A stretch of 8,803 nucleotides of DNA from Planctomycetota bacterium. GTDB lineage: Bacteria > Planctomycetota > SZUA-567. This document shows, piece after piece, positions 4,974 through 8,803 of this stretch; position 1 is the first letter of the stretch, and the number at the start of each line of letters is the position of its first letter. The DNA lies in contig JAJBSZ010000051.1 in assembly GCA_020861125.1 (NCBI GenBank), positions 1-8,803 on the forward strand, in the 5' to 3' direction. Made by a program: the position numbers and the translations under genes. The notes under the pieces were generated by a model. The model saw nothing but the letters and a program-made list of their open reading frames with translations, was not told the origin of the DNA and did no database searches.

Positions 4974-7283
4974 ATGGCTGATTACGATACCGGCGGTTTG
5001 CGGTCAGTGCAGGCTGCCTTGCAAAGCATAGGTAAGGACTACGTGCGCATGGACGCGTCGGGCCATGCGACCGCCGCCACCAGCGGCAAGGTGGGGCGCT
5101 TCTTCGGACGGCTGGCGGCCCATTTCGGCCATGGCGTCCAGGAAAGCAACCAGCGTACCATCGAAGCTCTGGCGCGGCAACTGGAGCATCTACCCGAGGA
5201 CGGCCTCGCGGCGTCGGCGGTGTTCCGTACCGGTGCGTCCTCTCTCCTCTCGTCCGGAAAACCGCTTTCAGGCCGCCGGATAGCGCGGGTTCTGGGAGAA
5301 GCGCTGGAAACGGTTCAGCAGCGCCAGCACGAACGGTTTCTCCAGCAACGCGAGCAGGCGCATATTGCCAGCGGCCGAGAAACCGAGGCTATTCTGGCGG
5401 TCGGCCGGTTTTTCAGTCCCGATGGCGGGGAATTCGCTTCCTCAGTCGCCGGGTTGGAACAGATGCTCGGTCTGGATCCGGGCGCGTCGGAGGTATTGTC
5501 ACGCCGCACGGATATGAAGAACGCCCTGCTCCGGGATTTTGCCGCCGGCAGAGTCCCCGACGATCCCGCCGCTGTTGCCAAAGGGGTGGTGCGGCAGGCG
5601 GTCCTGACCCGGTATGTCGACCTCCGCCTCGACCACCTCGTGGCGGCAATGCGGGACGCCCATGCCCTCGACGGTCTGGACATCGACACCGCCGCCTTCG
5701 GTGACCGGCTGCGGCGGTCGGCGTCCTTTTCGGGCGAACACGAGCCTTTCGATCCGGAACAGTTTTTCGAGGGGCTGGAGGTGACCTCCCGGGCTTTCGC
5801 CGCCCAACTCCGCCACGCTGCTCTCACCGATCGTCTGCAGCCTTATCTGGCGGTGGATGAAAGCGAAACCGGACTCTTGGTCGCCTACCGACAGGCAGCC
5901 GAATCGGTGGTCGCGGGGGCGAATATTCGGCCCCAATCCCTGGCGCTGCTGCAGGAAATGTTAGCGAAAAATATTGCGCGGGAATGCGAGGGAAAACCGA
6001 TCCCGGCGGGAGAGGACCTGCGGCGCCTGCGGGACCGCCAGCTCGACGCATTCTGCCGCGACCTCCAGGCGTTGCCCGACCTGCCGGAAGACCAGGCCGA
6101 ACGGGAGCTGGTGCTCCGGACCTTCATCGAGAAAGGGCTACCGATCGATCCGGCGCTGGTGCGCTTCACGCTGGAGTTATCCACTGCGGTCAGGCGGGGA
6201 ATCGAGTCCGGCCTGAAATTCACCGAGGCGGACGATCTCCGCCTCGTCTTCCGGAATTTCGTCGATGTATCCGCAGTGCTGCACGGCCAAGCCATGACCC
6301 AGGCGGACGCGCTCAACCGGGAACTGGGGAGCGAGGATTTCACCATCGCCAACGAGCTCGCCTTCGCCCTGGGTCTGAACCGGCTGGCCGACCGCATTGG
6401 CGTTCGGCAGGTGGTGAATGGCATCCTGATACACGGCTCACCCTTCTTTGATTTGGCCTATGCGCTCAACACCGAGGTCCAGAAGCAGGGCGGCGAGAGC
6501 AGCACGGCGCTGGCGCTGCAGAGCCAGATGCGGATGCTGGAGCTCGGTCTGACCGGGATTATGGAAGACGACCCGGGCCTCTCCGCGCCGGATATTTCCC
6601 ACTTGTCTTTGCCGTTTTTTCGGAAACTTGGCGGCCATATCGCCACTGGTGCCCGAACGGGAAAGAACTACGACGCGTCGGCGGCAATGCAGGCCGTGGC
6701 TGGCACTATCATGGCGGACAAAAGCGCGGAGCTGGTGGAGAGCACCCGGGAGGAGCCGTGGGGTGGGAACGCCGACAGCCCCTCTCTGGCGCTGTGTGAT
6801 ACCTTCCGAGCGGATTTCTCCCGTTCGTATTATATGATTGCCGGACGGTTCCAGCGCGCGGCCGGTGCTACGGATTCGGACGGCCATGCCGACTACGTGG
6901 CCGCCTTCCCGGATCGCCGGAGCGCCTACCAGGTTTCCACCGTTTTGCACCAGCAGCTCGGCGGGTTTATGTTCCAGGGTCTGCGGGCGGTGCCGGACCT
7001 GTTGGAAGTGGTGTTGGGGAATGCTTTTTTCTCCATCGGTGCCAAGGTACGCCAATCGTATCGGGTCACGCCTGGCTCCGTTCCGGGAGAATATTACGTC
7101 AACTTCGAATACGACTACCGGTCCGGCGCCGACTCGGCGGAAGCCAAGCGCACGTTTCCCGACCGGGATCGGCATGAAGTCCCCGCCGGCTACAAAATGC
7201 GCGTGGACATCACGATCATGACGGGAGACCAGCCAGCGGTTACGGCCTGTGTCCCTGACATCCTCTGTTACGATTGGGAATAG
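4974..7283 (+). CDS. Putative type III secreted effector, 769 aa, unknown family
   Basis: I do not recognise this protein. It is soluble with no Sec signal or obvious membrane helix, and is largely helical and polar over residues 1-600. The first ~40 residues are rich in Gly, Ser, Thr and Ala (GLRSVQAALQSIG, GHATAATSGK), as tolerated by a type III signal. Residues ~41-125 (VGRFFGRLAAHF, NQRTIEALARQL, SSGKPLSGRRIARV) form a patch shared with the downstream gene product. A weaker EGKPIP occurs at 339-344. The last ~170 residues differ in style, with beta-type segments (AKVRQSYRV, GEYYVNFEYDYRSG, YKMRVDITIMTGDQ) and two late cysteines (TACVPDILCYDWE), so a separate C-terminal domain is likely. 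The ATG at 4974 has only a moderate GGGG site 5 bases upstream. A CesT-like chaperone lies on each side, and the gene is directly coupled to the second. Effector status comes from context; no catalytic motif is identified. Confidence 0.7.
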   Translation: MADYDTGGLRSVQAALQSIGKDYVRMDASGHATAATSGKVGRFFGRLAAHFGHGVQESNQRTIEALARQLEHLPEDGLAASAVFRTGASSLLSSGKPLSGRRIARVLGEALETVQQRQHERFLQQREQAHIASGRETEAILAVGRFFSPDGGEFASSVAGLEQMLGLDPGASEVLSRRTDMKNALLRDFAAGRVPDDPAAVAKGVVRQAVLTRYVDLRLDHLVAAMRDAHALDGLDIDTAAFGDRLRRSASFSGEHEPFDPEQFFEGLEVTSRAFAAQLRHAALTDRLQPYLAVDESETGLLVAYRQAAESVVAGANIRPQSLALLQEMLAKNIARECEGKPIPAGEDLRRLRDRQLDAFCRDLQALPDLPEDQAERELVLRTFIEKGLPIDPALVRFTLELSTAVRRGIESGLKFTEADDLRLVFRNFVDVSAVLHGQAMTQADALNRELGSEDFTIANELAFALGLNRLADRIGVRQVVNGILIHGSPFFDLAYALNTEVQKQGGESSTALALQSQMRMLELGLTGIMEDDPGLSAPDISHLSLPFFRKLGGHIATGARTGKNYDASAAMQAVAGTIMADKSAELVESTREEPWGGNADSPSLALCDTFRADFSRSYYMIAGRFQRAAGATDSDGHADYVAAFPDRRSAYQVSTVLHQQLGGFMFQGLRAVPDLLEVVLGNAFFSIGAKVRQSYRVTPGSVPGEYYVNFEYDYRSGADSAEAKRTFPDRDRHEVPAGYKMRVDITIMTGDQPAVTACVPDILCYDWE

Positions 7284-7286
7284 GAG
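7282..7286 (+). promoter_or_regulatory. Ribosome-binding site overlapping the effector stop codon
   Basis: AGGAG begins on the second base of the TAG stop (7281-7283) of the 769-aa gene and lies 9 bases before the ATG at 7296. Ribosomes finishing the effector would uncover or re-use it, so the second chaperone is probably translationally coupled to the effector. Confidence 0.65.
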
Positions 7287-7295
7287 AATTTTCCA

Positions 7296-7751
7296 ATGAC
7301 CGCCACCGAAAATTTCGACCTCCTGCTGGCCGAGCTGGCCAAAACCATGCAGGTGCCAGCGCTGGAACGGGACGAAGTCGGCATCGTCGTGCTGGAGATC
7401 GACGGTCTGCCGCTGTACCTGCAGTTCGCCTCCGGCCGCGAGTCCCTGGTATTGACCTGCGAACTGGCGGTGCTGCCGCCGGACGCGCCCGCCGCGCCCT
7501 ACCGGCGCCTGCTGGCGGCGCAGCTTTTCGACCAGGGCACCGGCGGCGGAAAATTCGCCCTGGACGAATCTTCCAACACCGTGGTGTTTACCTTTGAGCG
7601 GGTGCTCGACGGGCTGCCGTATGCCCAATTCGAGGAGATCCTCGGCAATTTCCTCCGGGTGTGCGAACACTGGCGCGGCATTCTGACCGGGCCTGACGCG
7701 GGCGCATCAGAAAAGCCCGGTCCGGACGCCCCTTCGGGCCTACGCGCCTAA
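7296..7751 (+). CDS. CesT-like type III secretion chaperone (second copy)
   Basis: This 151-aa protein is the clearer of the two class I chaperones. An N-terminal helix (FDLLLAELAKTMQVPALERD) is followed by the strand pair VGIVVLEIDGLPLYLQF and SLVLTCELAVLP. The highly characteristic helix-turn YRRLLAAQLFDQGTGGGKFA comes next, then LDESSNTVVFTFERVL and the C-terminal helix YAQFEEILGNFLRVCEHW. The overall charge is acidic. The tail (DAGASEKPGPDAPSGLRA) is low-complexity and probably disordered. The gene starts 12 bases after the 769-aa gene with its ribosome-binding site over that stop, and ends 30 bases before the next gene. It could serve either neighbour; its direct coupling favours the 769-aa protein, while gene order (chaperone before client) equally suits the downstream one. 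It shares only fold-level features with the first chaperone, so a recent duplication is unlikely. Confidence 0.87.
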   Translation: MTATENFDLLLAELAKTMQVPALERDEVGIVVLEIDGLPLYLQFASGRESLVLTCELAVLPPDAPAAPYRRLLAAQLFDQGTGGGKFALDESSNTVVFTFERVLDGLPYAQFEEILGNFLRVCEHWRGILTGPDAGASEKPGPDAPSGLRA

Positions 7752-7769
7752 TTTCCGCCGGCCTGCAAC

Positions 7770-7776
7770 AGGAGGT
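7770..7776 (+). promoter_or_regulatory. Strong ribosome-binding site of the fourth operon gene
   Basis: AGGAGGT followed by aagct and ATG at 7782 is close to the consensus anti-16S sequence. This fixes the start of the partial gene and supports it as the real coding strand. Confidence 0.75.
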
Positions 7777-7781
7777 AAGCT

Positions 7782-8803
7782 ATGGACGTTCCACTGAGTG
7801 ATTTCGTGCGGTATGCCGCCGAAACCGGTAGGTCGGACAAAGCGGTGGGCGTTGGTGCTGATGCCCGGGTAACGGATCGCGGCGTGTTTTCCAGGCACGA
7901 CAACATCCAGGCCTGGCGGGATTTTAGCGCTGCCTTGAACCGCAGCTACGGCATCTCCGTGCCTGGCACCGTGATCCACTCGGGAAAACCGTTGACGGCA
8001 TGTCATATCATCGATCGTTGTAAAAATGCCCGGTCGCAGTACCAGTCCCGGTTTGCCGAAACCTTCCGATCCACGGTGGAGAGCGCGCCTTTGCCTACGG
8101 CCTTGGCGGCGATCCCAAAAGGCGCACTGTACGATCTCTACGTGCGGAACCGGATTTACGAAGGGGCGGATGACCAAACCCGCCTGGCCATGCTTTCCCA
8201 GGCACTGGCAGCGGAGAACGGTGCGCCATCCACGTATGCCAGCGACCACCATCCCGTCGGCCTCGCCGAATTCGGCGGAGTAGCATTCACGCGTAACGAG
8301 ACGTCGGTCGAAGATTTGGTCCGCACGGGTCGGTTGCGTCCGGGAGACCCGATGGCCGGCGGCCGCTTTGTGTACCAGGGGCTGAAGACCAAGGGGGTTG
8401 AGCCGGGATTTCTGATACAGCCGCCCTGGCCGTCGTCGTATGATGAAGAATTGATGGGCCGGACGGTACCGGTGTCCGACAAGTTTTCTCTGGCTGTGGA
8501 TGCGGTACTGCGGCTTTTCACCAGCTGGAAGGACTACGGTGACTCCCAGCAGGATGCGGATTGCTGCGGCCGGCTGGTTGCCGACGTGTGCTGTTTCATG
8601 AAAGACTATACCCTCCTTGAAAGGTTGGCGAAAAATCAAGTTACGCCGCGCGATGCCGCTCTGCTCATACCGCCGGAAATCCTCCGCCACTATGCCGCGG
8701 AGCAACTCAACCCGGACGGGCGGCCTTTCCGTCGGCTGGCGGTAAACGAAGCGCGACACCATGTGCGCCAGGTTTTGCCCGCACTTGCGAGCCAGATCGT
8801 GAG
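7782..8803 (+). CDS. Putative type III secreted effector, partial (open at window end)
   Basis: This gene stays open through the last base, giving 340 complete codons and no stop. The ATG at 7782 has an excellent AGGAGGT (7770-7776) 5 bases upstream. I do not recognise the product. The N-terminus (MDVPLSDFVRYAAETGRSD) has no Sec signal. Residues 41-96 contain NIQAWRDFSAALNRSYGIS and HSGKPLTACHIIDR, which match the N-terminal patch of the 769-aa protein (SGKPL at residues 67-71 here and 94-98 there). Residues ~155-200 (HHPVGLAEFGGVAFTRN, RTGRLRPGDPMAGGRF) look like a folded domain. A doubled cysteine pair, CC-x7-CC, sits at 261-271. A long antisense frame over the same DNA is a GC-bias shadow: it lacks a good start signal and recognisable product. 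Its place 30 bases behind a chaperone gene and the shared module make it the operon's second likely effector. Confidence 0.75.
   Translation, partial: MDVPLSDFVRYAAETGRSDKAVGVGADARVTDRGVFSRHDNIQAWRDFSAALNRSYGISVPGTVIHSGKPLTACHIIDRCKNARSQYQSRFAETFRSTVESAPLPTALAAIPKGALYDLYVRNRIYEGADDQTRLAMLSQALAAENGAPSTYASDHHPVGLAEFGGVAFTRNETSVEDLVRTGRLRPGDPMAGGRFVYQGLKTKGVEPGFLIQPPWPSSYDEELMGRTVPVSDKFSLAVDAVLRLFTSWKDYGDSQQDADCCGRLVADVCCFMKDYTLLERLAKNQVTPRDAALLIPPEILRHYAAEQLNPDGRPFRRLAVNEARHHVRQVLPALASQIV

Noticed and set aside
6438..7670. 410-codon open frame on the minus strand across two + genes
   Set aside because: It spans the end of the 769-aa gene and most of the second chaperone, both well supported. 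Its composition is that of a shadow frame.
7740..8762. 340-codon open frame on the minus strand
   Set aside because: It overlaps the + strand gene starting at 7782, which has an ideal ribosome-binding site, operon context and a module shared with its neighbour. The antisense product is Arg/His/Pro-rich with no recognisable domain, typical of a GC-bias shadow.
1..8803. CRISPR arrays, tRNA or rRNA genes, integrase or transposase genes
   Set aside because: None seen by eye: no regularly spaced repeats, no tRNA cloverleaf with CCA-like end, and no recognisable recombinase motif in any supported gene.

Overview
The window is GC-rich DNA that reads as a Gram-negative proteobacterium. The signs are a periplasmic-binding-protein-dependent tripartite tricarboxylate transporter (TTT), an Rhs/YD-repeat fragment and, most tellingly, two class I (CesT-like) type III secretion chaperones. 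The species cannot be fixed from the sequence. The mix of broken genes, a nutrient-uptake operon and secretion cargo looks like accessory DNA. No part of the type III apparatus itself lies in the window.

Left part (1-703): the 3' part of an Rhs/YD-repeat gene on the + strand. It carries a one-base frameshift near 483-487 and is cut off near 626-643. It runs into a decayed remnant of the 3' end of a second tctA-like gene (627-703, - strand). That remnant sits head-to-tail against the end of the intact tctA, with a 77-bp period.

Middle part (690-3980, - strand): a TTT operon read right to left. The order is tctC (periplasmic receptor, 2927-3895), a strong intercistronic hairpin, tctB (small membrane subunit, 2420-2863), an unusually long 239-bp gap that may hold a separate promoter, then tctA (large permease subunit, 690-2180, GTG start). 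Together they would import a carboxylated small molecule. The substrate is not readable from the sequence.

Divergent regulatory region (3896-4367): outward promoters for the tct operon (-) and for the secretion-cargo operon (+). It also holds a 19-bp palindrome and several operator-like dyads. The + promoter has a clear -35/-10 pair with a 17-bp spacer below an A/T-tract UP-like element.

Right part (4368-8803, + strand): four genes in a row. They are a CesT-like chaperone (150 aa), a 769-aa protein of unknown family, a second CesT-like chaperone (151 aa) whose ribosome-binding site overlaps the previous stop codon, and a fourth unrecognised protein that stays open through the window edge (at least 340 aa). 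The chaperone/cargo alternation indicates a type III effector locus. Both putative effectors share an N-terminal patch with SGKPL at its core, which suggests a common secretion or chaperone-binding module. This effector/chaperone pair set is the most promising undescribed element here.
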